Shown here in pieces: positions 8,938 through 17,441 of a stretch of DNA of 64,000 nucleotides. A program made the position numbers and the translations under genes. Within the stretch, counting starts at the first letter, position 1. Every line of letters starts with the position of its first letter. The notes under the pieces are model-generated. The model had not been told where the DNA came from. It saw nothing but the letters and a program-made list of their open reading frames with translations, and made no database searches. This DNA is from Calothrix sp. NIES-2098 (GTDB lineage Bacteria; Cyanobacteriota; Cyanobacteriia; Cyanobacteriales; Nostocaceae): assembly GCA_002368175.1 (NCBI GenBank), contig AP018172.1, positions 3,098,001-3,162,000 of the forward strand. Reading direction: 5' to 3'.

Positions 8938-10440
8938 TTAATTTTGAATTTTTAGTCTTTCTTGTAAAGCTGCGCGTGCGTGTTCTCGATCGTCAAAGTG
9001 GATTTTTTCTGTACCGAGAATTTGGTAATCTTCATGACCTTTACCAGCAAGTAACACTCCATCGCCTGGTTGTGCTTGTAAAATTGCAGTGCGAATTGCA
9101 GCAGCGCGATCGCCAATCACTGTGGGATGAATCGTTTCAGGAATTCCGGCCAAAATATCTTGTAAAATCTTTTGTGGGTCTTCTGTACGGGGATTATCTG
9201 AAGTCACCACGGCTACATCAGCTAATTCGGCAGCTATTTTCCCCATTTTCGGGCGTTTAGTGCGATCGCGATCGCCACCACAACCAAACACACAAATCAT
9301 CTTCCCAGGAATAAACGGACGAGCCGCTTTCAGGAGATTCTCCAAACTGTCTGGTGTGTGGGCATAATCCACAATCACGCTGATGTCTTGATTGGGAATT
9401 ACCTGTACTCGTTCCATCCGTCCGGGAACCCCAGGAAATTCAGAGATTGCAGCTGCAACTAACTGTAAATCTAAACCCAAGTGTAAAACTGCACCAACTG
9501 CTGCTAACAGATTTTCTAAATTGTATTGACCAACTAAAGGCGAACGAAAAGCTACATTCCCCTTAGGTGTATGTAATGTCCCACTCACACCGTTAGGCTC
9601 GTAATTGAGATCGCTCATCCAAAAGTCAGCATTGGCATTGTTAACGCTGTAACTCCAAACTTTTTCTGGACTCAACGCGCCAATTAATCGCTTACCATAA
9701 GGGTCATCAGCATTAATTATTGCCCGTCCTTTGAGATAATCTGGACTAAACAATAATGCTTTTGCCGCAAAATAATCTTCCATATCGCGGTGAAAGTCTA
9801 GGTGGTCTTGGGTGAGATTGCTAAACACCGCCACCTCAAACTCACAACCCAACACGCGACCTTGAGCCAAAGCATGGGAACTAACTTCCATCACCCCATA
9901 CTCACAACCAGCATCTACAGCTTGTGCTAGCTGCTGTTGCAGTTCCACCGCGAACGGTGTAGTGTGGACAGCCGTTTCGGCAAAACCCGGCCAGCGCGTA
10001 TAAAGAGTCCCCATCAAAGCTGTGGGTTGATTTGCTTTCCCCAACAGAAATTCAATCAAGTGTGTAGTTGTGGTTTTACCGTTAGTTCCGGTAACACCCA
10101 CTAGTTTGAGTTTTCGTCCGGGATAACCGTAAAAAGCACCTGCTAATTGGGCGCAGGCTTTAGTCATATCGCTAGCGCTAATGACAACAGCCTCGCTAGT
10201 GGGAGGATTTTTCTGCACAGCTTGGGGAGATACAACTGCTGCTACCGCACCCGATGCGATCGCACTTTGCCAAAATTCTCCCCCATCTACCCTTGTTCCT
10301 GGCATCCCAATAAACAAATCTCCCACACCACACGCATGGGAATTGGTTTTCAAGCCCTGCACTTCTGCATCCGCCAACGCAGGATGCTTAGGTAATTGCT
10401 CTACACTGTCTATCGCTGCTAGTAATTCCCGCAGTTTCAT
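8938..10440 (-). CDS. murE: UDP-N-acetylmuramoyl-tripeptide synthetase MurE
   Basis: 500 residues, the normal length for MurE. The enzyme adds meso-diaminopimelate to UDP-MurNAc-L-Ala-D-Glu in the cytoplasm, using ATP, during peptidoglycan synthesis. Visible motifs are the P-loop GVTGTNGKTTTTH (about 115-127), the central-domain EVSSHAL and YAHTPDSLENLL, and DNPRTEDP near residue 410. DNPR is the signature for diaminopimelate rather than lysine. The final GKGHEDYQ is the usual MurE C-terminal motif. The ATG at 10440 is followed by the expected MKLRELLAAI. It stands apart from other mur genes, as is common in cyanobacteria. The glutaredoxin-like gene upstream is in the same direction and 47 bases away. 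Confidence 0.97.
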   Translation of the reverse strand: MKLRELLAAIDSVEQLPKHPALADAEVQGLKTNSHACGVGDLFIGMPGTRVDGGEFWQSAIASGAVAAVVSPQAVQKNPPTSEAVVISASDMTKACAQLAGAFYGYPGRKLKLVGVTGTNGKTTTTHLIEFLLGKANQPTALMGTLYTRWPGFAETAVHTTPFAVELQQQLAQAVDAGCEYGVMEVSSHALAQGRVLGCEFEVAVFSNLTQDHLDFHRDMEDYFAAKALLFSPDYLKGRAIINADDPYGKRLIGALSPEKVWSYSVNNANADFWMSDLNYEPNGVSGTLHTPKGNVAFRSPLVGQYNLENLLAAVGAVLHLGLDLQLVAAAISEFPGVPGRMERVQVIPNQDISVIVDYAHTPDSLENLLKAARPFIPGKMICVFGCGGDRDRTKRPKMGKIAAELADVAVVTSDNPRTEDPQKILQDILAGIPETIHPTVIGDRAAAIRTAILQAQPGDGVLLAGKGHEDYQILGTEKIHFDDREHARAALQERLKIQN

Positions 10441-10487
10441 GTTGTGAACCTCGTCACCCGCTTTTCTTGCGCTTATTCTGCATTATT

Positions 10488-10757
10488 TTAATCATTTGAT
10501 AAATACTTACGCAGCATTTGCTCCAACTGCTGCACGCTAGCACGAGGTGAAGGACGTGGCAAAGGTTTCTCGTTAGTATCTGCTGGGTTTGATAAATATA
10601 AAACTGGCACCTCATACTGATACGCCAAAAACCAATCCTCACGAGTGGTAATATCGCGAATTTCCAACTCCAACGCCAGATTTTGGATTTTCTCTAACTT
10701 TTCCTGTAACCCCTCGCATAAATGACATCCTGGTTTGCTATATAAAATTAATCGCAT
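10488..10757 (-). CDS. Glutaredoxin-family protein
   Basis: About 89 residues counted from the ATG at 10757. A longer frame to 10778 would begin MSRGCQQM, but MRLILYSKPGCHLCEGL is the natural start of this family. The CHLC motif is a thioredoxin-fold CxxC redox site, and the following helix and the PVLYLS cis-Pro segment fit a minimal glutaredoxin-like (DUF836-type) fold. It probably takes part in cytoplasmic thiol-disulfide exchange with unknown partners. It lies just upstream of murE on the same strand and may be cotranscribed with it. The C-terminal tail is unremarkable. Confidence 0.85.
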   Translation of the reverse strand: MRLILYSKPGCHLCEGLQEKLEKIQNLALELEIRDITTREDWFLAYQYEVPVLYLSNPADTNEKPLPRPSPRASVQQLEQMLRKYLSND

Positions 10758-10877
10758 TTGCTGACATCCCCGCGACAATTCTCATTTCTACAAGCGATCG
10801 TAGGCGCTGACAGTTTGAAATTGATGATACGTTTAATTAAACTAGCTGCAAATAGAGTCACAAGAGATGCGATCACT

Positions 10878-11435
10878 ATGACTCAAATTAAATCTCAAAT
10901 TACACTACAAGAATTCCTCGCGCTACCAGAAGAGGATATCACTTACGAATTAGTCGATGGCGAAGCAAAAGCCAAAATGTCACCCAAAAGATTCCATTCT
11001 CGGCTAACAGGCGCAATTTACACGCTTTTATTACTGGGAGCGCAAAATCTTGGTGAGGTTGGTATTGAGTGGGCAGTTACTTTAAAACGTCAGGGTAGGG
11101 ATTGGGTGCCGATACCAGATTTACTTTATGTCTCTTATTCTCGGTTGGCAAGTGAGCTAATCGAAGATGAACCCTGTCCTATACCTCCAGACTTAGTTAT
11201 TGAAATTATCTCTCCCGACCAAAGCTTTGGTGAAATGAGCGCCAAAGCTACAGATTATCTCGATGCAGGTGTCATGAGAGTTTGGGTTGTGGATGCGAGA
11301 GCTAAAACAATAACTATTTTTTATCCTGATGCACGACCTCAAACAAAAAGCGGTGAAGATAGTTTAGAAGATTCTCTGTTTGCATGGCTGCAAATTACAC
11401 CGCAACAAATTTTTCAACAAGCAGGAATTCCCTAA
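10878..11435 (+). CDS. Uma2-family (DUF820) endonuclease-like protein
   Basis: 185 residues from the ATG at 10878 (MTQIKSQITLQEFLALPEED). An upstream TTG at 10758 would add forty residues that overlap the divergent glutaredoxin gene and look unlike the family, so it is rejected. The sequence has the standard Uma2 order: a start helix, YELVDGEAKAKMSP, PDLLYVS, PDLVIEIISPDQ, then DYLDAGVMRVWVVD. D and E-x-I of the PD-(D/E)xK core are present in DLVIEI. Such genes are highly amplified in cyanobacteria, often without a known role. No partner is adjacent. Confidence 0.88.
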   Translation: MTQIKSQITLQEFLALPEEDITYELVDGEAKAKMSPKRFHSRLTGAIYTLLLLGAQNLGEVGIEWAVTLKRQGRDWVPIPDLLYVSYSRLASELIEDEPCPIPPDLVIEIISPDQSFGEMSAKATDYLDAGVMRVWVVDARAKTITIFYPDARPQTKSGEDSLEDSLFAWLQITPQQIFQQAGIP

Positions 11436-11798
11436 ACATTTTGAAACAAGGGCTTTATTACTCTTGGTTGTGAGCGATCGCCTAATTATCAGGTTTTGAT
11501 AACATAGCTGATACATTTGTTAATAATTTTCGATAGTGATAATTGACTATTTCTATCATTAGCCAAATATTTCAGCGCGCGATCGCCTCAAAAGTGCAAC
11601 GCTTCCAGCCTTAGTATATTCAACCAAAATTAAGGTATTCTTTTACGTATAAAATCAAATCATATTGTATATAAATTTTTATAATGTGCAAAAATATCTA
11701 AGCATGTAATTTCAATTAACATAATTAGCAGGCTTTACCAGTTACACACGTTTAAGTGCATCTACCTTTTTATACAACTATGAAGGTAATTTTACTGA
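11436..11798. other. Intergenic region upstream of the GAF kinase
   Basis: About 360 AT-rich bases. HIP1-like GCGATCGC sites occur at 11474 and 11579. A TATAAT-like tract and long A/T runs at 11640-11690 may hold a promoter, but no -10/-35 pair can be fixed. No ORF or RNA gene is evident. Confidence 0.4.
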
Positions 11799-14045
11799 AT
11801 GAAATTTACTGAGTACTCACATGATTTAGAAACAAGAATTGCCGAAGAAAGTTTGCTACATCGAATAACAACCCGAATTAGGCAATCACTCGAACTGAAA
11901 GAGATATTAACGACAAGTGTTGCAGAAATCCGTGGATTTTTGGGCACAGATCGAGTAATGGTGTATCAATTTGACAGCGACGGTAGTGGAGAAGTCGTAG
12001 CTGAATCTATACATAAACAGCAACTACCATCACTGTTGGGGCTGCACTTTCCAGCTAGTGATATTCCCCAAGAAGCACGCGATCTGTTTTTACGAGCGCG
12101 TCAGCGTTCAATCGTGAATGTGGCTAGCGGGCGAATTGGACTATCGCCCTTAGACAGCCCAGAAACAGGAAAATCTCTCAGTAATGAGAATCTCTACTAC
12201 CGAGCAGTAGATCCTTGCCATATTCAATACTTAACAGCAATGGGCGTGCAATCTTCGCTAGTGGTGCCAATTTTACATCACGACCCGAAAGAGCAATCAG
12301 CAAAACCGCGACTGTGGGGATTGTTGGTATCGCACCACAGTACACCCCGCACCGTGGGGAAACCAGAACTGCAATTAGTGCAGCAAGTAGCAGATCAAAT
12401 CTCAGTGGCAATCGCTCAAAGTTACCTACTCAACCAAGTTCGTGCAGAACAGGAGCGAGAAGCTATTACCAACCGCCTGACGACGCTGTTACACGCCTCA
12501 CCGACAATTCAATTCCAAACCGCACTAGAAGCAACTATTGCAGCCTTGGATGGCATAGGCGGTAGAATTTACATTGAGCAAAGTGCAGAATTATACACGT
12601 GGGGCGACCAACCAATACTATCAGAGGGGCTAGCAAACATTGTTCTAGAACAGCATCCACTATGGCAAGACTGGATGGTTGAGTGTAAAACAGGTAACAT
12701 CTGGGCAATTAACGATCTCTACAAAGAACCTCATTGGCAAGAACTGGCTCCCCTATTCCAGCCAACTAAGATTCGCGGTATGTTAATCATTCCCCTTAGC
12801 TACCGTCAAACTTTTATCGGCATTTTAACTATTTTTCGTCCTGAATTTGATAGGGAAATATTGTGGGCAGGACATCGCGATCCGAATGAGCAACAAAGGC
12901 TACCTCAGCTTTCATTTGCAGCTTGGCTAGAGCAAAAAAAAGGACAAGCACCTGAGTGGAAACCTGAAGAAATCTCAATCGGGCGAGCTCTAGCGGATCA
13001 ATTTGCGATCGCAATTCAGCAACAGCAAATGTATCATGAAGTGCGAATGCTGAATGCCAATCTAAAAAGTTTAGTAGAAGAGCGCACAGCCCAATTACAA
13101 CAGGCTTTAGATCTGACGAGGATAGTTAAGCAAGTTTCCGATCAAATACGTAGCAATCTAGACTATAAGCTTACCTTGCAAACTCTCGTACAGGAAGTGC
13201 GGAAGTTGCTGAAAACAGATCGGGTATTGATTTACAAAATTCTTGGCGAGTTAGAAGGTGAAGTGATTGTTGAAGATGCAGGCAGTAACTTGCGTTCTCT
13301 TTTAGGAATGAAAACACCATTAGAATGCTTTCCTGAAGAATCTGCCCGTCTTTACTTGCGCGGAAGAGTGCGAGCCATCAACAATACAACCTCAGAAGAT
13401 TTAACTCCCTGCCATCGAGAGTTTTTATTGAGTCTTCAGATTAAAGCAAATCTCATTGTACCAATCAAGATGGGTACGCAGTTATGGGGTTTAATTATTG
13501 CCCATGAGTGTTTTGCTCCGAGAAATTGGCGCGATGCAGAAATGGATTTGTTACAACATCTCGCAGATGAAGCCGTTCTTGCCATTCAGCACGCACAACT
13601 CTACGAAACCAGTCTGGCTGCGGAATCTGCTGCTACAGCGCAAGCTGAACAGCTAGCTCAAGCTCTCGAACAAATCAAAAATACACAAGCACAACTAATT
13701 AAAAGTGAAAAAATGTCCAGCTTAGGACTATGGGCGCTGGGTGTAGCACACGAAATCAAAAATCCTGTTAACTATATCTCCACCAGTCTATCTGACATCA
13801 GCTATAGCACCCAAAAACTGTTAGAAATGTTGCGTTTGTATCAGTTGCACTATCCTGAACCCGACGGTGAAATTAGCGATCGCGCACAATCCATAAATCT
13901 GCATTTTCTCATCAACAAGCTACCTAAAATCTTGTTATCAATGAAATTACAAGTTGAACGCATCAACTCGATGATGTTATCGTTACGCAATTTTTCTTAC
14001 GAGGATGCGATACCGATGAAATCTGCTGAGGATTATAGAGAATAG
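11799..14045 (+). CDS. Multi-GAF bilin-binding-type sensor kinase truncated before the ATPase domain
   Basis: 748 residues. GAF 1 (about 20-205) carries DPCHIQYL with Cys140-His141, in the position used for bilin attachment in phytochromes and cyanobacteriochromes. GAF 2 (about 225-400) has no such Cys. GAF 3 (about 440-610) has TPCHREFL with Cys538-His539. A coiled coil (about 610-640) leads to a HisKA helix with GVAHEIKNPVN, the predicted phospho-acceptor being His651. The protein then stops about 97 residues later, after LRNFSYEDA, exactly where the HATPase domain should begin. No ATPase remnant is seen in the 200 bases downstream, which begin with low-complexity GAGGGA repeats. It may be a light-sensing phospho-acceptor without its own catalytic domain, or a 3'-truncated gene. 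Confidence 0.85.
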   Translation: MKFTEYSHDLETRIAEESLLHRITTRIRQSLELKEILTTSVAEIRGFLGTDRVMVYQFDSDGSGEVVAESIHKQQLPSLLGLHFPASDIPQEARDLFLRARQRSIVNVASGRIGLSPLDSPETGKSLSNENLYYRAVDPCHIQYLTAMGVQSSLVVPILHHDPKEQSAKPRLWGLLVSHHSTPRTVGKPELQLVQQVADQISVAIAQSYLLNQVRAEQEREAITNRLTTLLHASPTIQFQTALEATIAALDGIGGRIYIEQSAELYTWGDQPILSEGLANIVLEQHPLWQDWMVECKTGNIWAINDLYKEPHWQELAPLFQPTKIRGMLIIPLSYRQTFIGILTIFRPEFDREILWAGHRDPNEQQRLPQLSFAAWLEQKKGQAPEWKPEEISIGRALADQFAIAIQQQQMYHEVRMLNANLKSLVEERTAQLQQALDLTRIVKQVSDQIRSNLDYKLTLQTLVQEVRKLLKTDRVLIYKILGELEGEVIVEDAGSNLRSLLGMKTPLECFPEESARLYLRGRVRAINNTTSEDLTPCHREFLLSLQIKANLIVPIKMGTQLWGLIIAHECFAPRNWRDAEMDLLQHLADEAVLAIQHAQLYETSLAAESAATAQAEQLAQALEQIKNTQAQLIKSEKMSSLGLWALGVAHEIKNPVNYISTSLSDISYSTQKLLEMLRLYQLHYPEPDGEISDRAQSINLHFLINKLPKILLSMKLQVERINSMMLSLRNFSYEDAIPMKSAEDYRE

Positions 14046-14191
14046 GGCATTAGAAGCGGCAGAGGGGCAGAGGGAGAGGGAGAGGGAGCAGGGGAGAAGC
14101 TCAGATGCTACTCCTTTGTCTATTTCATATAGATAACTTTTCTTCACATAACTGTAGGCGATCGCTAAACATAAAAATTACAAATTGTAAA

Positions 14192-14216
14192 AGCCCCTCT
14201 TGCTTTGAGAGGAGCT
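14192..14216 (-). terminator. Rho-independent terminator for the 34-residue peptide gene
   Basis: A nine-base stem (AGCCCCTCT with AGAGGAGCT, one mismatch) has a seven-base loop. Read on the minus strand it is followed by TTTT. It lies about 40 bases past the stop of the small gene at 14254-14358, which supports that gene being real. Confidence 0.65.
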
Positions 14217-14253
14217 TTGTAAAGTTTATTTGCTAAATATTGTTGTAGTTTTA

Positions 14254-14358
14254 TTAAAACACGCTCATGATGGTGATAATGCTAGCGCTTGTCAACATGA
14301 TGATAGCGCCCATAAATATAGATACACCCAAATTACCTGAGGTTTTAGAGTCGTTCAT
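14254..14358 (-). CDS. Small single-span membrane peptide (34 residues)
   Basis: The sequence starts MNDSKTSGNLG and continues as one hydrophobic helix (about residues 11-34: VSIFMGAIIMLTSASIITIM). It resembles the small membrane subunits and stress peptides of cyanobacteria in size, but no specific family was recognised. Support for expression comes from a GGGA purine stretch ahead of the ATG and a good hairpin-plus-T terminator downstream on the same strand. A hairpin with an eight-base stem (GTAAATGC with GCATTTAC, 14463-14482) lies upstream. It is below normal ORF-calling size and would be easily missed. Confidence 0.5.
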   Translation of the reverse strand: MNDSKTSGNLGVSIFMGAIIMLTSASIITIMSVF

Positions 14359-14665
14359 TTTATTGAAATCCCTGTAAAGTTAAGGATTCATTAAGAATAT
14401 CAATATCGGTATTTTATATCCATATATATACGGAAAAAATTAAAATTACGTAATGTTTCTTAGTAAATGCTGTGGCATTTACTTACATAAAAATACTGGC
14501 AAAGGTGAATCGCTGACGAAAATCAAGATAAAGAGGGAAGATTTGAGGCTATGGGAAGCAATTAAAACCGCCCTGAAGATAGTAGTTCGATTGATGGTGC
14601 GCTAATAAAATTTTGAGGCTACCGCCGGAACTACTATTTTGCTAGGACGATTTTGGAAAAGATGA

Positions 14666-14794
14666 TAAGTAAGTCGGTGAGAAAAAACCAAACTATGTAA
14701 AGAAAAGTACAATCTCTGTATTTGGCTCGTAGTCGCGCTTTAGCGCTAAAGCGCGACTACAAACAAGTGATGATTATTTATACCGACTTACTTA
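14666..14794. repeat. MITE-like element with a 32-base perfect palindrome
   Basis: Terminal arms TAAGTAAGTCGGT (14666-14678) and ACCGACTTACTTA (14782-14794) are perfect inverted repeats of 13 bases. The interior contains a perfect 32-base palindrome at 14729-14760, made from GTAGTCGCGCTTTAGC and its complement. The element is 129 bases and has no ORF. The rest of the 14359-14911 gap holds only a further inverted pair (ATAGTAGTTC near 14578 and GAACTACTAT near 14629). Confidence 0.65.
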
Positions 14795-14911
14795 GAGGAG
14801 TATTGTAAATAACGTTTTAGCCTAGAACAACAACTTAGAATCTTTATCTAGTAAAGGTTGTAGCCGTTGTAAACCACAAAATTCAAGTGGTGAGAGTGTC
14901 AACCAGATAAA

Positions 14912-15133
14912 TTAAACAGGTTCAGGAATTGTTTGGGGTATTGGTTCGGGAACTGTTTGCGGAATCGGCCCGGGTACAGGCTGGGGAATAGGCGCAGGTA
15001 CGGGTTCGGGTACAGGACCCGGTATGGGTTGGGGAATGTTTGGCTCTGGTACGGGTTCAGGACTGGGTAGGGGATTTGGTACGGGATTGGGAATTCCAGG
15101 TTCGGGTATAGAAATAGCAATAGGTTTAATCAT
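14912..15133 (-). CDS. Short proline-rich PEP/PxP repeat peptide
   Basis: 73 residues from the ATG at 15133 (MIKPIAISIPEPGIPNP). A TTG four codons upstream is also possible. Nearly every second residue is Pro, in units such as PEPVPEP, IPQPIPGP and IPQTVPEP, coded by an imperfect 12-base-period tandem repeat. Such a chain would form an extended polyproline-type rod. No signal peptide, membrane segment or catalytic residue is visible. A second open frame overlaps, but it lacks the regular pattern. It could be a genuine small structural protein or an expanded repeat without function. Confidence 0.4.
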   Translation of the reverse strand: MIKPIAISIPEPGIPNPVPNPLPSPEPVPEPNIPQPIPGPVPEPVPAPIPQPVPGPIPQTVPEPIPQTIPEPV

Positions 15134-15296
15134 GGAAAGTCTCAATTAAATTACTCGACCTTCCCAACCTAGATGACAATTTAAGCTACTGACATCTCCC
15201 TAAATAGCTAAGTGGTAGGCGTAATTAAAAATAACTGGCGAAGGTTGTCATTAAAATTTAATGCACAACTTTAGTCGTGTCATTCCACTACGAGAT

Positions 15297-16868
15297 TTAT
15301 GCCCGTTGTGCGCCTGGTTGCCCGTTTTGTACTACAAACGAAGCTAGAGTACTAATAGAAGCATTAGGACTAATGATAGTTGATACAGCACGGTAATCGC
15401 TCTGCCAGCGTTCTGGCGTCAGCTTGCAGCGGACGTAGCCGCGAGAAGCGCCATCAAAGAATTTTGTGTGAGGATTATCTATTAAGGCGGCTTGAACTGG
15501 GGCGATAAATTCGGCAGGAAAATCAGAGGAGATTGAGGTTCCGACAAACTCTGTACCAACTGTAATGGAGGCTGGGTTGTTGAAGTCTGCTTTGAGGTCG
15601 TGTACCCAACTAGCGTGGAAGTCTCCGGTAATTACCACTGGGTTGGAAGGTTGGCGCTGTTGCAGAAAGTTCAAGAGTCGATTTCGCGCTGCTACGTAGC
15701 CATCCCACTGATCCATGATGAATACTCCGATATCGGGGCGAGGATCGAAATCATATTCAGCTAGCATAGTTTGTTGAGCTATTACATTCCAACGCGATCG
15801 CGATTTATCTAACCCTTGAAATAACCACTGCTCTTGCTCTTTCCCCGTCATCGTAGCATTGGCATCAAAAGCTTGGACGCAACGGGGTTTTATTCCGTCA
15901 TTACAAGGTTGGTCAGTGCGATACTGGCGGGTATCCAAGACATTGAACTCAGCCAAATCACCGAAAGTCAACCGCCGATAAAGTTGCATATTTGACTTGT
16001 TGGGCAGAGAAGACTCCCGTAATGGCATATGTTCGTAGTATGCTTGATAAGCATTAGCTCGCCTAATTACAAATGCTTCCTGAGTTTGGTTATCTCCAGG
16101 TATTAAGTTAGCGTAGTTGTCATCAACGTCATGATCGTCCCACGTTACTATCCAAGGAAAGGCAGCATGAGCCGCTTGCAGATTCGAGTCGGTCTTGTAT
16201 AAAGCGTAACGGTTACGATAGTCGATAAGGGAGAAGGTTTCCGGACTGTTATGTTGGCGTGCTCCTCCGGGTTGGGAGGCGGATTCGTAAATATAGTCAC
16301 CAAGATGCACAACCAAATCAAGTTCTTCTTCAGCTAGATGTCGATAAGCTGTGTAATAGCCGTTTTGCCAATCTTGGCAGGAAACAAAGGCAAAGTTAAG
16401 CTGTTTGAGAGAACGGTGGAATGCGCCAGCTGTGCGAGTTCGTCCAATGGGACTAACTTCATCACCTACTCTAAACTGATACCAGTACCAACGCTCAGGC
16501 TCCAACCCACGCACATCAACGTGTACTGAATGTGCTAGTTCTGGAGTTGCTAAGGCTTTACCTTTTTGCACAACTTTTTTCATATTGTCATCAAGCGCAA
16601 CTTCCCACCGCACTACAACATTTTCTAATGGCATTCCCCCACCATTGAGGGGATTGGGAGCTAGTCGCGTCCATAACACCACACCATCCGGTAAAGGATC
16701 GCCAGAGGCGACACCGAGGCTAAACGGATAGCCAGAAAGCTTAGGTTTTGCTATTGCTGGACGCCATTGGCTAGTCATCGCTAACCCTGTGAATAATCCT
16801 GCACCTAACAAAAAACTCCGGCGTCTGCAACGATGCTTGAGTAGGCGATCGCAATGCATGAATTCCAT
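15297..16868 (-). CDS. phoD: PhoD-family alkaline phosphatase/phosphodiesterase
   Basis: About 523 residues. The N-terminus has RCRRRSFLLGAGLFTGLAM, a twin-arginine signal for folded export by Tat, ending near the AIAKPK cleavage region. Catalytic metal-site motifs of the PhoD family follow: HLGDYIYES, WDDHDVDDNY, NVLDTRQYRTDQ and ITGDFHASWVHD. PhoD enzymes use Fe3+ and Ca2+ to release phosphate from organic esters outside the cytoplasm. ATG at 16868 is preferred to GTG at 16874 because GAGGGG lies five bases before the ATG and overlaps the GTG. No Pho box was recognised upstream. The length is normal. Confidence 0.92.
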   Translation of the reverse strand: MEFMHCDRLLKHRCRRRSFLLGAGLFTGLAMTSQWRPAIAKPKLSGYPFSLGVASGDPLPDGVVLWTRLAPNPLNGGGMPLENVVVRWEVALDDNMKKVVQKGKALATPELAHSVHVDVRGLEPERWYWYQFRVGDEVSPIGRTRTAGAFHRSLKQLNFAFVSCQDWQNGYYTAYRHLAEEELDLVVHLGDYIYESASQPGGARQHNSPETFSLIDYRNRYALYKTDSNLQAAHAAFPWIVTWDDHDVDDNYANLIPGDNQTQEAFVIRRANAYQAYYEHMPLRESSLPNKSNMQLYRRLTFGDLAEFNVLDTRQYRTDQPCNDGIKPRCVQAFDANATMTGKEQEQWLFQGLDKSRSRWNVIAQQTMLAEYDFDPRPDIGVFIMDQWDGYVAARNRLLNFLQQRQPSNPVVITGDFHASWVHDLKADFNNPASITVGTEFVGTSISSDFPAEFIAPVQAALIDNPHTKFFDGASRGYVRCKLTPERWQSDYRAVSTIISPNASISTLASFVVQNGQPGAQRA

Positions 16869-17019
16869 ATTCACCCCTCGTCAAAAAGTTTCTCTGTTTT
16901 TATAGTCGAACCTAACAACGCCCAATCAAGCAACGTTTAATATAATGTTAATTTTGGCTATAAAATCATTACTTTCTGACTAAAAGGCGTATCTTTGGCG
17001 TAAATTCTCAAAATACTCT

Positions 17020-17391
17020 ATGGTAGATAAGCAAATCGTCAATTTTATCAGCGGACACCTCGACTTAACACAGGCAGAATTTGATTTGCACTACCGCTGT
17101 TTGATTGATAATGCTCTAGAACAAAATCAAAGCTTTATTGTGGGAGATGCGCGAGGTGCAGACTTGCTCGCACAGCAATATCTTTTTGGGAAAACAGAGG
17201 CGGTTGTTGTCTACCATATGTTTACAAGTCCCCGAAATAATGTAGGATTTTCAACTCGCGGTGGATTTGAAAGTGACGCAGAGCGAGATGCACAAATGAC
17301 ACGTGATTCTCATCAAGATATTGCTTGGGTAAGACCAGGTAGAGAACGGTCTGGAACCCAGGCGAACCTAGATAGACGCTTCACAGGATAA
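17020..17391 (+). CDS. SLOG-fold protein
   Basis: 123 residues, soluble. The segment FIVGDARGADLLAQQYL is a Rossmann-like nucleotide-binding loop of the SLOG (YspA/DUF2493-like) superfamily, in which a GGARGAD-type motif binds a nucleotide or nucleotide-derived ligand. The opening ISGHLDLTQAEF matches the first strand of that fold. The rest is charged and ends RRFTG. It may act as a sensor or processing enzyme for a nucleotide-type ligand; the ligand is not known. The next gene starts 50 bases later in the same direction and could share the transcript, without evident functional link. Confidence 0.7.
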   Translation: MVDKQIVNFISGHLDLTQAEFDLHYRCLIDNALEQNQSFIVGDARGADLLAQQYLFGKTEAVVVYHMFTSPRNNVGFSTRGGFESDAERDAQMTRDSHQDIAWVRPGRERSGTQANLDRRFTG

Positions 17392-17441
17392 TTGGCAGTG
17401 TTGTAGATTCTCTTCACATTCTCTGCGGTTTTTTCTCCAAA

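Noticed and set aside
10758..10877. N-terminal extension of the Uma2 protein from a TTG
   Set aside because: It overlaps the divergent glutaredoxin-like gene's start, and the family begins at the ATG at 10878.
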